A DNA stretch of 64,000 nucleotides. Origin: Gnetum montanum. Its lineage: Eukaryota > Streptophyta > Gnetopsida > Gnetales > Gnetaceae. Location: the NCBI GenBank assembly GCA_015680685.1, contig MNCI01029550.1, positions 633,290 through 697,289 of the forward strand. Direction: 5' to 3'. The position numbers were made by a program, and so were the translations under genes. Shown in pieces: positions 1 to 41,048 of the stretch. A model generated the notes under the pieces. The model worked only from the letters and a program-made list of their open reading frames with translations, searched no databases and had not been told where the DNA came from. How positions within the stretch are numbered: the stretch's first letter is position 1; each line of letters begins with the position of its first letter.

Positions 1-139
1 TATTAATAGGCTAGCACAAAAGGGACGATATCAAATCCCCAACATCAGAGGTTGTGTCCCAATATCAGATACCTGACATCATAGCCCCAATATTGAATAC
101 CCAATATCATTGATTTGCTTTGCAAAACATAACTCATCA
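1..139 (-). repeat. 3' LTR of the left element (truncated by window)
   Basis: It reads from TGATGAG (139) leftwards and matches the start of the LTR at 7304. The position equivalent to the TATA box reads TATTAATA on the plus strand, against TATTTATA in the partner. It is bordered on the right by the polypurine tract TCATGGGGGTA (minus strand). Confidence 0.85.
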
Positions 140-156
140 TACCCCCATGACTAAAT
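140..156 (-). promoter_or_regulatory. Polypurine tract of the left element
   Basis: On the minus strand TCATGGGGGTA lies directly before the LTR start TGATGAG, as expected for the primer of plus-strand DNA synthesis. Confidence 0.8.
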
Positions 157-329
157 GAAAACTTGTCCTTCAGTTAAACAAAAAGGAGAAACAATTACTT
201 CACAAAATATTGGAAAGGTATGGGATTATTAACTAACTTAAATAAGCACACAACTTGACTCTTTCATGCCACAATGGTATTTTACATCAAATGGACAGAT
301 CATGACAAAACAACAAAATTGGGAAAGTT

Positions 330-1752
330 CATGTAGTTTTCGAAGATGGTGGCACTTCCATGGGCTACTTCCCCTTATCATCAAGCTTTTGGAATTTATA
401 GCAATTCAAGAGTACCTGCAACTTCTCCTCCTTTGTTCTTAGATCATGTACCATCTAGGTTGATGAGTCAATATGTGCTGGAACTAGTACATCCCATGGA
501 CATGGTAGCTTTGGGAACATTTGATTTGCTTTCACGTACCATGCTATGAACTATTTTTGTTCCCTCTCAAAAGCTCTAGACTTTTCTTTTTAGTTCATGA
601 TGATTTTTTAATCTTTTAACCAGGTTTGAGGCTACCTCTCTTTGCCTGTCATAGTGAGCCTTAATTATTTCTAGTTCTAAGTTTGCCATGTGGAGTTTTT
701 GTATAGCATTTTTCCTATCTGCAAACTCTTTTTTATACAAGGCATAAGTGGCTGCTACTTTTTGTTCCAACTCATTTTTGGGCTAACCTATTGTTAACAT
801 GGTAATGTTGGCAAAATGAACGTTAGCCAATGCCATGTACTCTTTCAAATCTTCAATCTATAGGTCCTTGTTCTTCACTTTTTCTTGGCAAACCATAGCA
901 TAGTTATCCAAGATGGGCTACCAATTAGGATTTTTCACTAACATTCCAATATGGGAAGTGTCAGCTTCCCTGCCTTTATTTCCTTGAACCACCTTTGAAT
1001 TTCCATGAAGTACAATTAGGCAAGATTGGCATTGTATTTTCCCATCAAGATTGCACTTCCTCTAGTCACATAAGTTGATATTCTATTGAGCCCTTTAGTT
1101 GGGAAGAGGTTGTATGTGTTGATTTTGAAATAGATCCTCTCTTCCAAATTCAACACATTGTATATCTTATTTTACTTGTTGTATGCCCACTTTAGCAATA
1201 GTTTCCTAGTTTCTGCATCAAACCTTATGAACATATGCACTACCTTGGCCCCCACATTAGGTATGTTCAAAGCCTCTGCAATGGCCTTGACTAAAAAAGA
1301 GACAAAGACTCCACCAATATTGACAATGGTACCTTCTTCCTTATTATATCAAAATTGGAATGTCTTACCAATGTACCATTCCCGACTTTTAGAGAGGATA
1401 TGCCATAGAGGTAACACTAAAAGCTGAGTTCTAATTGCCTCAAGGACAAATGTCGTGAATGGCCCGAAGTTCATTTCCACAATGACTATGGTCAATATGG
1501 ATCCCTCTGGATGGCTTGGAGGCATTCTTGAGACAACATGAGGCATTGTCCTTGTATTGGAGCTTGTGGTTCTACATTCCCTTAGACCGACTACCTTGTA
1601 GTAGGAGCCTCTTGATGAATGCTAAACAACTGGGCCTCTTGTTATTCATGCTTGACTTGTGGGCCTTGTTCTCCTAATCAGCCTCTGCCATCTCTCAGGT
1701 TTTTTCTGGCATCTTGCGAAGGTCCTTTTTGTCTGCCTCTTTTTGAGGCCAT
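330..1752 (-). pseudogene. Post-pol ORF remnant with coiled coil (Athila-like element)
   Basis: The start is the ATG at 1752, preceded directly by GCAG, giving MASKRGRQ. The frame is broken by many stops and shifts. Recognisable parts are the N-terminal basic stretch, FSQGHCRGFEHT-like frame pieces, and a C-terminal charged helix (EQKVAATYALYKKEFADRKN) that is similar to the segment at 26466-26600 of another copy (YLLYEAEFKHHKDTKKKLAK). Athila elements are known for an extra ORF after pol, often called env-like; no signal peptide or transmembrane span is visible in what is left. Function unknown. Confidence 0.6.
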
Positions 1753-1756
1753 CTGC

Positions 1757-3810
1757 AATCAATCAAGGAATTAGTATTACTAAGGCATTTTTCATTTATC
1801 CTGAATAGGTTTATACCTTACCCATGACCTTAGTTCCATTAAGTGCTTAACTCATGTGATTGCAAAGACAAAAAATTTCAAAAAAATTCCCAAAAGTGTT
1901 AACTTCTTTTATGACCCTTCATAATTAGCTTTTTTCCTTTATTTATGGCTTATAATAACAATTATGATCCTTTGGATGAGAGAATTTGAGGTTCTAGCAT
2001 TCATACGACTAATTGTTCATTAGAATACTTAAGGTTTTTAACATTCTTACCCTTATAATACCTTTTGGGTGATAGAAAATTTTGAAACATTGGCATAATT
2101 TTTTCATACAAGCAGCCTCCCCCAACTATATTGAAAACTCTGGGATCAAATAGGTTCAAAATCCATGAAAATTGGAGCAATATGAAGCAAGATATCGTCT
2201 GTGGGAGTTGGTTGTGTAGAGCTCTTAGTTGAGAGAGAAAAATGCAAAAACTCCCCTGGCATCAATTGATGATGATGAATTTTTTGAGCATTGCAAGCAT
2301 CCTATTTATAGGATTTTATGGAACTGATATCAAGTGTCCAATGTTGACTTCCACCCGATATCGAGTAGTCAATATCGAGGTTCTTGAAATTTCATATCAT
2401 GAGGACATTCAACATGGAAAATGAAGCTCTGTGACTATTTGAAAGGTTTCATGTAAAATCCAAAGTTCTAGGGTAAGTAAGAATTCATATTTAGACACCG
2501 AGAGTTAGAAAATGGAATCGCATGCATTAAAAGCTTTAAAAGATGTAAGAAAAGGGGCATTGAATGCATGGTATAAAATGGATTGACTATAAGGGAAGGT
2601 TTTGAGTTTATCTTTTATACTTTTGGAAGGTTCAAGATGGTGTGATTGTGGCAGACAAGTATAAGTTACAATAGTTATACACGTGGATCCTCCCCAAAGC
2701 AAGTTCCTACCCTTAATGCCCTTGTATAACCACACCTAAAAGTGTTCGTAGACACCAAAGGAGTTGAATGCAATGCATACCTATTGAAAAAAACACAAAT
2801 ATTGAAACCACCAATTTGAAAAAATAACTCTGTGTTACACAAAATCACAAGTTATGATCATACGAACAGTGAGATGAGATGGATTTTAGAAAGGATTGCA
2901 GAAATGGGAACTTGAGGTGCCTCACCATAGGCATAATAAATCTTTGTCTGTTATTAATAGTTAAGTAATCATTAGCCCTTCTTTCCAAGATTCAAATCAA
3001 GTCCAAACCATGTTCTAGTGACATCACATTATTTTATCTCTTAGATTGACAACTATAATACTATCACCATTACAAGGACTAGCATCACTTGGCATTTTTA
3101 TCAAGGGACGGGTTTATTCATGGCACTTCTTTTTTTTTTTTTTGAATTCTGAGAAGCTACCAACCTTCAGGCATGGGTAACATGTCTTTCTAGTGAGACC
3201 CTTAGAAATTTATTCAATGCCTTTTTATTTTACTCTTATTTGTGTTAACCTTATCATAGGACTACCTTCAAGCATGGGTAACATGTCTTTCTAATGACAT
3301 GGTAAGGCAACACTTATTTTACTCTTACTCCCATTTTTTGTTAGATCTACAAGGATATAATTACAACTTTGGCAACATGATAGAACATATAGAAGTGGTC
3401 AAAGAGATCCACAAATCCCCTTGATGTCACACCCTTCACATTCCCACTTGGTTCTTCACTTTTTTGTCCAAGCACAATGATTACAAATTTATTCTTAGTT
3501 TAATGACGAAAAGAATATCATTATGACCATGGTAAGAACCTCTCATTAATGGAATGGATGGATGGATGACATGGTTTCACTATCCAAATAATCAATCCCT
3601 TGTGACTTAACAACATAGAGAGAACCTCACCTCAATGGGCTACATGATGTCATTTTATTCACAAACAAGATTACTAAAAAAGGGAATGAAAACAAAATGT
3701 GGAAAAAGTTGAAAAGGATAGGAAAAATTTGTATCAAGAAATGAAAAAATGAAAAAAAATTCTAAAACAAAAAGATGAAAAACATCTATTAATTCTAAAT
3801 GTTAGGATGT
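1757..3810 (-). other. Non-coding post-pol block of the left element
   Basis: Between the end of pol and the post-pol ORF I see no coding signal. The block holds a poly-T run (3128-3144) and two copies, 105 bp apart (about 3163 and 3268), of a sequence reading CATGGGTAACATGTCTTTCT. The same sequence recurs in the other element copies near 25240, 33535 and 52350. Confidence 0.6.
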
Positions 3811-4541
3811 GGCATTTCCCCCATGACTAAGTGTTTGACCATGATAAGAATTAATAAGTGGATAGGCAAGATCCATGCATTTTTGAAATAGTGTTACACT
3901 TTCATTTTCAAGCCACTGGGTGTCTTCTAATTTAGTGGTGGTTACATAGACAGGTTGTTGCTCATACACTTGGTTTTTAAATATATGATGGATCAGAGTA
4001 TGAGTTGTGTGAACTTTGCGAATGTTTGGCCCACAACTGTATGGATTCGTTTGTTTCTCCACAGTGCTAGATTCATTACTTTTGTTAGGTGTTGGAGTAA
4101 TAATGCATGTTAGCCTTTGTGTAGGATCGGAGGACATTGGTTGTGAAAGGAAGGGTGTTGCACTTGATTAGCATTGTGCTAGTTTGGATGAGTTAGTAAG
4201 TTCACGAGTGTTGTGCTTACACATGGGAGCTGTCCTAAAGAAAAGACATTTCTGAGATTGTGGCAGGGACCTACTAGCATTATCATGTTTATGCACATTC
4301 GCAGCACAAGTGACATTCTTTCATTGATGTTGTGGCATTGAACCTTCTTGTGTTGTTGGCTATGGCATGTGATGAAGTGAAGTATGAGAATATTGAGGAT
4401 ATGATGAAGGGTAAGAGGTGTAAGGTGGTGATCCTTGAAGAGATGTCTCAGGTCAATGATACTCAAGTGAGTGGTAGTAGCGATCTGAAGTAAAGGATGT
4501 AGAACTAGTTGGGGAAATAGGTTGTTGAACATAGTATCCAT
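3802..4541 (-). pseudogene. Gag tail fused to protease-RT linker and pol end
   Basis: The Pro/Gln-rich gag tail (4541-4179) is followed by a 111-codon frame ending in QPVYVTTTKLEDTQWLENES, and LSHGGNATS just before the stop. The first motif matches the segment after protease in other copies (59570, 63150), and the second the final residues of pol (QLSHGGDGHL). The protease, RT, RNase H and integrase genes have been deleted. Confidence 0.65.
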
Positions 4542-4725
4542 ACAGGTTCAGCTAGCAGTAAGGGTAGGGTTGGTTTGATGATGGCCTCCCCTACAATTGT
4601 GGGTTTCACCACAACGATTGATGATAGTGTTGAAGCTGGTAAGAAGTCCCACTAGGATAGTACGATTGGTTGTAGGGCTATCTATAATTACCTTGTGAGA
4701 AAGGTAATTTGCTAAGAATTTGCTT

Positions 4726-6287
4726 TTATACAAACTTGGAATTTAATGCAAAAGCCCAATACTCATATAGATGTAACATGACTAGGCAATAACCCTTCAG
4801 ATGATCATATATGCAGATGTCACATTCAACATCCTTTTCGATGGTTGAGTCTATAGCCTCTTCTTCTATAGCCATTTTCCCCTTTTGTCGATAAGTATTC
4901 CTAGCTATTTCTTGGTTCTTTTTCCTCCTTTTGCTATGATCACTTGATTCATTTTGTGTTACTCTCTCCTCTACAATTTCTCCAAAAGTTGTAACTTTCT
5001 CATTTATCCATTCCAATATCTTGTCTAACCTCGCTTCTAGTTCATTGATAGACTTTTGTATTGACAAGGTTTGTTGCAAAATCAACTGATCAAGAGTTGT
5101 CTCTTTTTCCTTATCATAGATGTGGACCTTCTTCTTTTGAAGAGTTGGGTCCCAATGAGATTTCCCAACATTCTCCCATTTACATAGCTCTCCTTCTTCT
5201 TTTGCCACATGTTCGATTAGCTCTTGGATCTAATGGGTTCGTAGCCCACATAATTGACCTTGAGCATACAACCCAAGGATCTCTCTCATTTGACTATGAA
5301 GTCGATCTATGATGTGGAAAAGTTGCTCTTCTTGAAAGAAACCATGGCCTGGGCATCTATTCAGTAGAGAATAGTATCTATCTAGGGCCATATCCAAGGG
5401 TTCATATTGTTCTTGCTCCATTCTTGGATTTGTTTCCTTAGGTTGGACACCCTCGCATAGGTTTGGTATTTTTCATTAAAAAGTTCTAGCATTGTGAACC
5501 ACCAATGGATTGAATTTGGTTTCAACAATCTATACCACACTTTGGCTTTATCTATTAGTGTCCTAGGAAAGAGCTTAACCTTTCGTCATCCACTTTCAAT
5601 GTTGTGTAAGACATAGGCATCATGGAAGGCTTGTAAATGATGTTGTGGATCAGAATCACAGCCTCCTACAAATTTAGGAATATTATTCATATCAAGTCTT
5701 TTTATGTAACATTCCCTACGATGCTTGTGGGGTATCTTAACTGCCTCTATGATATGCAGCATGCTCTTAGTGGCCAACAAGGGTTCATCATCATCAGACA
5801 TGTCGTGATGAAAATTTCTATTTCTATTCATTTAATTGTGAAAATTTTGTCTATGTTCATTTTGATGTCTTTGATTTTTCCCATGGTTTTGATTTCTATT
5901 TTTATTTTGACCCCATAGTGGAGCTTTGTCTCTATACCTACGTTCATCTTTGTCAGAACTAGATGTTGAAGAGGAAGAGGAAGATGAGGGATTGGGAAGA
6001 TTGCCATGGCTTTTATGATGTTCCCCATGGTTCCTTGATTTATCTTTTCTAGGTTTTGAGGAGGTCCTAGGCCTTGAGGCCTCCCCTAATCTAGGACTTA
6101 CTTCATATTCTCTAGGATTGTTTACCTTAGGTGAATGTAGTCCTTGAGTGTAGTCAAGGTGGTCATGAACATATGAAACCCCTACATGAGGTTGGTCACT
6201 ACAATTTTTTTTAATATATATCTTGTTAGTTCTCCAATGAATGTTCTCACCATACAATGCATTATCGCTTCCTTGTGAAAGAGACAT
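4726..6287 (-). pseudogene. Decayed gag of Athila-like element
   Basis: The start is MSLSQGSDNALYGENIHWRT at 6287. The frame is intact to a single stop at 5832, after a Ser-rich, Arg/Lys-rich hinge, and continues in the same frame with IKRLDMNNIPKFVGGCD and LQAFHDAYVLHNIE. It is then frameshifted through the LDMALDRYYSLLNRCPGHGF segment, typical of retrotransposon gag, and ends with a knuckle-like CDICIYDHLKGYC (CX2CX3HX4C). Parallel stretches occur in the copy at 56534-58430. Confidence 0.75.
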
Positions 6288-6394
6288 TATTGTTGGTTTA
6301 TGAAGTGTGTGATTTAATATTTTTTGAAAGAGAAATCATTAATGTGTTTACAACGATCATGTATAATATAACTAATCTAGATAACTAGCACCAC

Positions 6395-6411
6395 CCCCAG
6401 CAATGGTGCTA
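6395..6411 (-). promoter_or_regulatory. Primer binding site (tRNA-Asp type)
   Basis: On minus TAGCACCATTGCTGGGG. It resembles TGGCGCCGTTGCCGGGG, the complement of the 3' end of plant tRNA-Asp(GTC) and the known Athila primer; the differences are mostly transitions. Confidence 0.65.
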
Positions 6412-6412
6412 A

Positions 6413-7304
6413 TGATAAGTAATGAGGTATCCCTATGTCCAACCATATGAATCACAAACATTCATGCACGATCCAGTCGAATTCCGTGGATGGGACTAGT
6501 TGTGCATCTAGATCGTTATGCCTTGATCATAGTTTGTTGTCTTCCCACTTGGACTAGTGGTAGCTTTGTCATGTATGGTTTAGTCCAAAGTGAAGCATAT
6601 GATTCTTGAGGTTGTTCAAGCCTAAGCTACTCCTAATGATAATAAAGAAATTAATTTTTTAATCTAATTAACAATGGAAAGTAAAGTCTAAACTAGCTTA
6701 TGTGCAATAAGTAGCCATTCCTAACCTTCTGTACAAGCCTTGGACTTCGTGTAACTACTACTAAGATTACCAAGGGTACTGTTACTAGGTGTACCAAACA
6801 ATACACTACTAGGTTACCAAGTAATTACACTTAAGTGCTCATGATTAGTCATACTCATTCCACTTAATGACATGAATAATAAAGAGCAATAAATGATAAC
6901 ATTAACTAAGGAAAACAGTAAACATTTAAGCAATTAAAAGTAATAATAAACCTAAGTGGATGTTGCAATGATGGAAGTAATCTCGATCCTTATTGCTGAA
7001 CATGTAACATGTCCAAGTACATCACACTCGAATAAGAATATTGTACAATCATTTAACATCACACTACAGGCATGCACTGGAAAACAAACAAAACTTGAAA
7101 TTTATCAGAATCTATGAATCTATCTATCTCTATATCTCTATATATCTTCCTACCATGCACCCAAGTGTAGTATTTATAGGCTAGCACAAAAGGGGCAATA
7201 TCAAATCCCCAACATCGAAGGTTGTGCCCCAATATCAAATACCCAACATCACAGCCCCAATATCAAATACCTGATATCACGGCCCTACAAAACGTGACTC
7301 ATCA
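6413..7304 (-). repeat. 5' LTR of the left element
   Basis: 892 bp. Ends TGATGAG (7304) and TTATCA (6413) on the minus strand. The TATA box is at 7179-7172 (TATAAATA on minus). U3 has several spaced copies of a GATATTGG/TGATATC-like motif. The primer site follows at 6411. Confidence 0.85.
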
Positions 7305-8870
7305 ATAAGGCTTCTTACTTGCTAAGTAGATGGGATCTTTAGGTAGCTTAACTTTCTTATCCTCACCAATGATTAGAATTTAAAGAAGGATATGCAATAT
7401 CAGGTTATTGAGGATCAAGTGTTCTATGAATGACCAAAGCCTAATATTAAGGTAACATCTAGAAAGACTTGGTTGCGACTACCAACCTTATGGTCAAAAG
7501 ATAAAATTTACCTTAGACAACTATGGAAAACTCTATATTAATATGAGTTGGATTAGAGTTACCTCGATCAATGTTACCCTTGTCTTCCCAGAGTCTCTCA
7601 CAATTGATATATCTTATTAGTATGTGATCGAAACTCTTCAAAGTTACTAGAAAGGCATCTTCTTAGTTGCACAACTCATCTTAATCATAATGCACATTTG
7701 GTAATGGCTTGTCATTCTCCTTGGATCGTGGCTTATGGTGCATCATTGGATTGTAGTCGATCCTCAATTCTTATTGGCCCTTGGGTTGTGACTTGGCTTT
7801 GATACCAATTATGATATCTCATTCCCAAATGTCATGGCAAACATCAAATATACATGACATTTAACATTATGCATCAAAAATACAAAAGGAAAATTGCAAA
7901 AAAAATGAAAAGAATGCTTTATTAATGTAGAATAAGTGTATATGGGTCATGCTTCAAGGGTTCCTTAGGTTTATCTTCCTTCTACATCTATCCCTTAGAG
8001 GCAATCTAGCACTACTACCACAATTAGGCCTATAACCAGCTAGAAGGGATGACTTGCCATCTTCTTGTCCGGCTTCACCTAGCACATGTTACTCACCTTT
8101 ACCAGCTCTGCAACTTTATGTTGGCATGGTCTCTAATTCCCAAGTATAAATACCTTAGGTCAAACCCCTAAAGGTTTTCTCAAGAGACATCTATTATTAC
8201 AACATGCTCTTTTGGATCTTATTACAATAATTACATCATTTGTTACAAAGCAAAACCATCTTTGTTATGGAATGGCTCCATTCGAGAATTGAAACGTTAT
8301 AATCAAGTAATGTATTTGGCTCTATTTAGAGAATTGTGCTAATGCTGCCAACAATTTCTTTTTCAACACTTTAAAAAATAAGATGAAGATTTTTAATTAA
8401 ATATAGAAAAGAATTTTAGAATAATTAGAAGAATATGAATCAAAATCCATTTTCCATTCCCACGCAATAAAAGTATTGCGCTAATCCATAAAAACTTTAA
8501 GATCTAAGGATTTTTCAACCATTTCAAAATTAGCTAGTTCAACAAGCAAAAAAGATTTGAAAAAATATACACATGCAAAACATTAATTCCTAGCATACAA
8601 GGATAGCCTAAATCACTAATGTAAAATCCTTATTCAGGTAAATAAATCCAATAATATGTAGAAATATATATCAAAAGTAATATATTTTGATAGAAATTCA
8701 TATAAACCATCAGGTAAAATAAAATCAAAATAGTTCATTCCTAACCCCTCACCTACACACAAAACAAAACCCCCCACCATCACAATAACTATGCAAGAAA
8801 CCTTCAAGATCAAGAAAACTTCAAACACTTCACTTGCAAAAGCAAAACTAGTTGTCCTTAATATTATATT
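7305..8870 (-). mobile_element. Relic of another LTR retrotransposon (initiator-Met primer site)
   Basis: On minus, 7807-7794 reads TGGTATCAAAGCCA, one base off the usual tRNA-iMet primer site. To its right lies LTR-like sequence with a TATA-like TATTTATAC (minus, about 8152-8144); to its left is a frame-broken stretch that could be gag. I could not fix the far LTR end or a target duplication, so borders are approximate. Confidence 0.4.
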
Positions 8871-10652
8871 TGTTTTTTATAGTCTTAGTGGATGACCAAA
8901 AGCTCTCCATCTAATAGGTGGCTTGATGAATTGGTTTTCTATTTTTAATTTTCTTTCAAATGCTAATAATTAGAAGCCATTATTTAAAGACATGAAAAGG
9001 TATGTGTTTTTCTAGTGAGATTTAGGTTTGAGTATGGGTATAAATACTTGAAAAGAGGTTAGATTTCACTCATTCATTAATCCTCCCAAGACCTTCCCTT
9101 GGCAGAATAAACAGTCTCTAGGTGATTGCCCTTTTTTTTGAAGGCTAACTATCCCACCACAAATGTCCTTGCCACAAGAAATACCTTTGCTCTTGCTTTT
9201 TCATATGTTCTTTCTTCTCTATTTCAAAAACATCCTCTTTTTATTGCAAGGGATTTTTTAGCATTTTCACCACTACTACAACATACAATATTTTACTTTA
9301 TTACGTCTAACAAAGTTGAAATCAAACTATTAACAAAGTATCAATGTAACCCTAACTTCATAAGTTGGATCCAACAAAATTGGTATATCTATGTAAAATT
9401 TATGTTTAAAGCATCATTCTATGAAAATATTGTCTTCATCTCATCCATGTAGTTTAACACCTTTGTTTCTTCTTGCATCTTAGTTGTAAACCCTTGACAC
9501 AATATCACAAATTTGTTAATCATAAATGGTTGAGAATACCTAATTTTCAACTTTTTCAAATGTGTTGTAACTTCTACATAGGATCATCACCTAGAGCCTC
9601 AATGCTCATCCTGCCAAATGAAATCAAGATCTGTGGATGAGTGAAAACCTAACCTCTTCTAGTGCTTGTACCCAACCTATTGTGACTTCCACGTATGTTT
9701 ATCACCTATCACTAGCATGATACCAAGAAATATAATTCTGAAATTGGTTCAACAAATTCAAAAGGTCTTAAGAGACATAAGTAAAAAATTTCAATTTCAG
9801 TTTAGTATTTTTAAAGATTTTGTTAAACAAGAAATTTTGTATGGGTAAATAGTAACAGATGAAGATCAAACGCATAAAAAATGTCTTCTTTTTCGGTTGT
9901 ATGAATAAGGTTTAAAATAAAAACAAACACCTTATGGCATACTATATTGGAAAGTAACATGTCCTTGGCAACAACAAAAAATGTTGGTTGGAAATGTTAA
10001 CTACAAAGAATAGGGCATCAAGGATCAGGATATCAACAAAGAGTAATTCAATTCAGAAAGAGATCAAAAACAAAATTTTGCAGAACCCATGGCATAACAT
10101 TAAAAATTAAAACAGAATTTCTCCTTGCAAAACATTAAAATTTATTTAACTGTAATGAACGCTTGAATTCTTAAAATGACCTCATCCTATGACCTAAAAA
10201 GAGATAGCTCCAAGTTGGTTATTTTCAATAAAAAATTAAATATTAATAATATTATCAAATATGACAAGATAGTTGCACTACAATGGAAATCTTGCATCCT
10301 AATTTTGTGTTAATTTCAAGATTTTGAAACAAGTAGTTGTCATCACATAAATTTCAGAATCTATTACTTATTGCTAACAATAACAATATAATGGATAAAA
10401 ACAGAATAATATTTTAAAATTTCAAAACAAAAAACATTTAAACAATCGTCATATTACTGGACAAGATCTTCTGGAAATATTGGCGCTATGTCCAGATTCT
10501 TCTGATTATTGACAGAAAATATTACAGAACTCATTCTAAGCTGATATTTCCAACAAAATCCTTGATAGGACATAGCATTTGGGCATATTCATAAAAGAAA
10601 ATGTCCAAATGCAGATTTAACACTCTCTGCTCTATCACATGAATCTAAGAAA
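8871..10652. other. 3' flank of the MSI1-like gene, no gene recognised
   Basis: AT-rich. Short open frames at 9126-9452 and 9666-9848 show no family motif. The part next to 10652 should be the 3' UTR of the gene on minus. A TATAAATAC sequence occurs at 9039, but I could not link it to an LTR. Confidence 0.5.
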
Positions 10653-39442
<28,790 letters not shown>

Positions 39443-39541
39443 CCCTTTTTCCGTTTCTCCTTTTCTCTTCTACTTCTTCTATAATGCTTCTACCTTCTGT
39501 TCATTGTTGTACTGCGTGCGCTGGTTCTCTCTGCTTCCGAC

Positions 39542-39550
39542 TCCCGCCAA
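39542..39550 (-). promoter_or_regulatory. E2F-type site upstream of the MSI1-like start
   Basis: On the gene strand the sequence is TTGGCGGGA, a close match to the E2F/DP core, about 100 bp upstream of the ATG and probably in the promoter or 5' leader. Chromatin-assembly genes are common E2F targets in plants. That it is used here is inference. Confidence 0.45.
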
Positions 39551-39689
39551 GTCTTACCTCAATTTTGCATCTTCTCAGTTAAATACTCCCAAGTGCTATG
39601 CTTACCTTCGTGGGTTAAATTGCCATGTGTTTGTACTGTGTTCTCGATACGGTAAAAAATTAAAAATTAAACATCTTTTAAACATCGAA

Positions 39690-39815
39690 TCCATGCTAGT
39701 GATATGTGGTAAAGTGATTAGTTTGTTGCATTTTTGTAATGTTAGCTTAGTGGTACGGGTCTTTGCTAAGTAACTTTATGTCATAGGTTTCATCCTCTCA
39801 CGTAACATTAAGTTA
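39690..39815 (+). repeat. tRNA-headed SINE-like sequence
   Basis: GTTAGCTTAGTGGTACGGGT (A-box-like) at 39741 and GGTTTCATCC (B-box-like) about 45 bases further. Spacing fits a tRNA-derived pol III promoter. No folded tRNA is possible. Confidence 0.4.
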
Positions 39816-40869
39816 TAAATTTCCTATGAATCTTAAGGTACATCATTATATGCTCTATAATTCTTTCAGTGTATTATGTTAAGTATAAAAATATAGGGTC
39901 AACCAAAATTTTTACAATAGTTTCATGATATAGGGAAAAATAGAAAATAATATATGTGACTTACAGTTACAACTATTTCATTTTGTATTTCAAAACTATT
40001 TGTGGTTAATCTATTTTACTTATTCTAAGCTTTCCTTATGCTTCATAAAATACTTCCCAATTTTTCCATGTGGTTTTTTTGCAAAATTTAAACCTTTTGA
40101 GTAATCCATAAATTTTTAATTTGGTATTTAGTATGTGAAGACAAACTAGTTTATTACAAATGATAAAAGGAAAATCCAAAATGTTTTTGGCATTTAATTC
40201 AAATAAGACCAAGACAAACTAGGCTTTCTCTTTCAAAGATATTGAAATTTTTTGTCATTTTTTGTTTCATAGCACTGATAAAATGGAAGAGTTTCATAAT
40301 AGTGATAATACAGTGGTCATTTTTTGTATTAACACAATCCAAATGATAAAAAGACTAGCATCATAGAAAGTTGATGTAGATAATTTATATGGAGAAATGT
40401 ATAAATAAAGGTAATCATTGGTATGAAATGTAATCATTGGTAAATAAAGTTATGCTTTTTAAAATGGAAAAAATTTAAATAATTATATACTAATTATAAT
40501 CAACAATACTTTTGCTAAGGTCTTTGGCACTATTCTAGAATCTATGTTTGGATGATAGGCTAAAGAAAATAAAATATGCAATTTCTCACGTAGGATTTAA
40601 ATGGTAGCATTCTACCAAAAACTATCTTGTCACTTTAAAATATTTTATTAATAAAAAAAATGGTCCACCCAAGAAAAAAAATATTTATTTACTTTGTAGA
40701 TTTCTCTAATTCTTGTGATTTAGTCATTTGAAGCAAGTTATGGAGGTACTTGAAAAAATTAGAAGTTCCAAATACATTGTTATCTTCCACCCAAAAAACT
40801 TTACAAAGAGTTATGCAATTATAGGGGCATGTCCTAGGAGGGTTAGTAGATAAGCAAAAGGCTAACCTC
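39816..40869. other. AT-rich upstream region
   Basis: No open frame, domain or clear element. The MSI1-like promoter should lie to the left, between 39443 and about 40400. Confidence 0.6.
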
Positions 40870-41048
40870 TAACCTCTTTCAAGCAGTTGTACTCAAGCTT
40901 AGCTTGAACCTAGGTCTTCAATCACTTTATATACCCCAAAATATATATTCTAATTAGAACTTTATGACTTAGACTTGCCCACTAGAATCAAACCCATAAC
41001 TTGGAGCTTTCAAGTCAAGAGTCATACCATTAGGTTAACACCTCATTC
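40870..41048 (-). repeat. tRNA-headed SINE-like sequence
   Basis: On minus, from 41048: GAGGTGTTAACCTAATGGTA, then CTTGACTTGAAAGCTCC and GGGTTTGATTCTAGTGGGCA, giving recognisable A and B boxes at tRNA spacing. It is the same family as the copy in intron 5 (11852). The body runs left for about 180 bp; its end is not sharp. Confidence 0.5.

Larger units (their letters stand above)
1..7304 (-). mobile_element. Athila-like Ty3/gypsy element, deletion derivative
   Basis: Minus-strand element. 5' LTR 7304-6413, primer binding site 6411-6395, decayed gag 6287-4726, gag tail 4541-3802, polypurine motif near 3820, conserved non-coding block, post-pol ORF 1752-~330, polypurine tract 152-140, and 3' LTR from 139 running off the window. 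No protease, RT, RNase H or integrase is present: the gag tail passes directly into the linker that normally lies between protease and RT, and then into the end of pol. It is non-autonomous. The right flank begins ATAAG, which would be its target duplication; the left flank is outside the window. Confidence 0.8.

Noticed and set aside
346-549. Open frame on plus strand
   Set aside because: It is antisense to the decayed post-pol ORF of the left element and shows no domain.
9126-9452. 108-codon open frame as a possible gene
   Set aside because: No start context, no domain, AT-rich low-complexity composition; lies in the 3' flank of the MSI1-like gene.
39552-39560. GAGGTAAGA on minus as donor of a 5' UTR intron
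   Set aside because: Only about 100 bp separate it from the ATG and no acceptor at a workable distance is seen.
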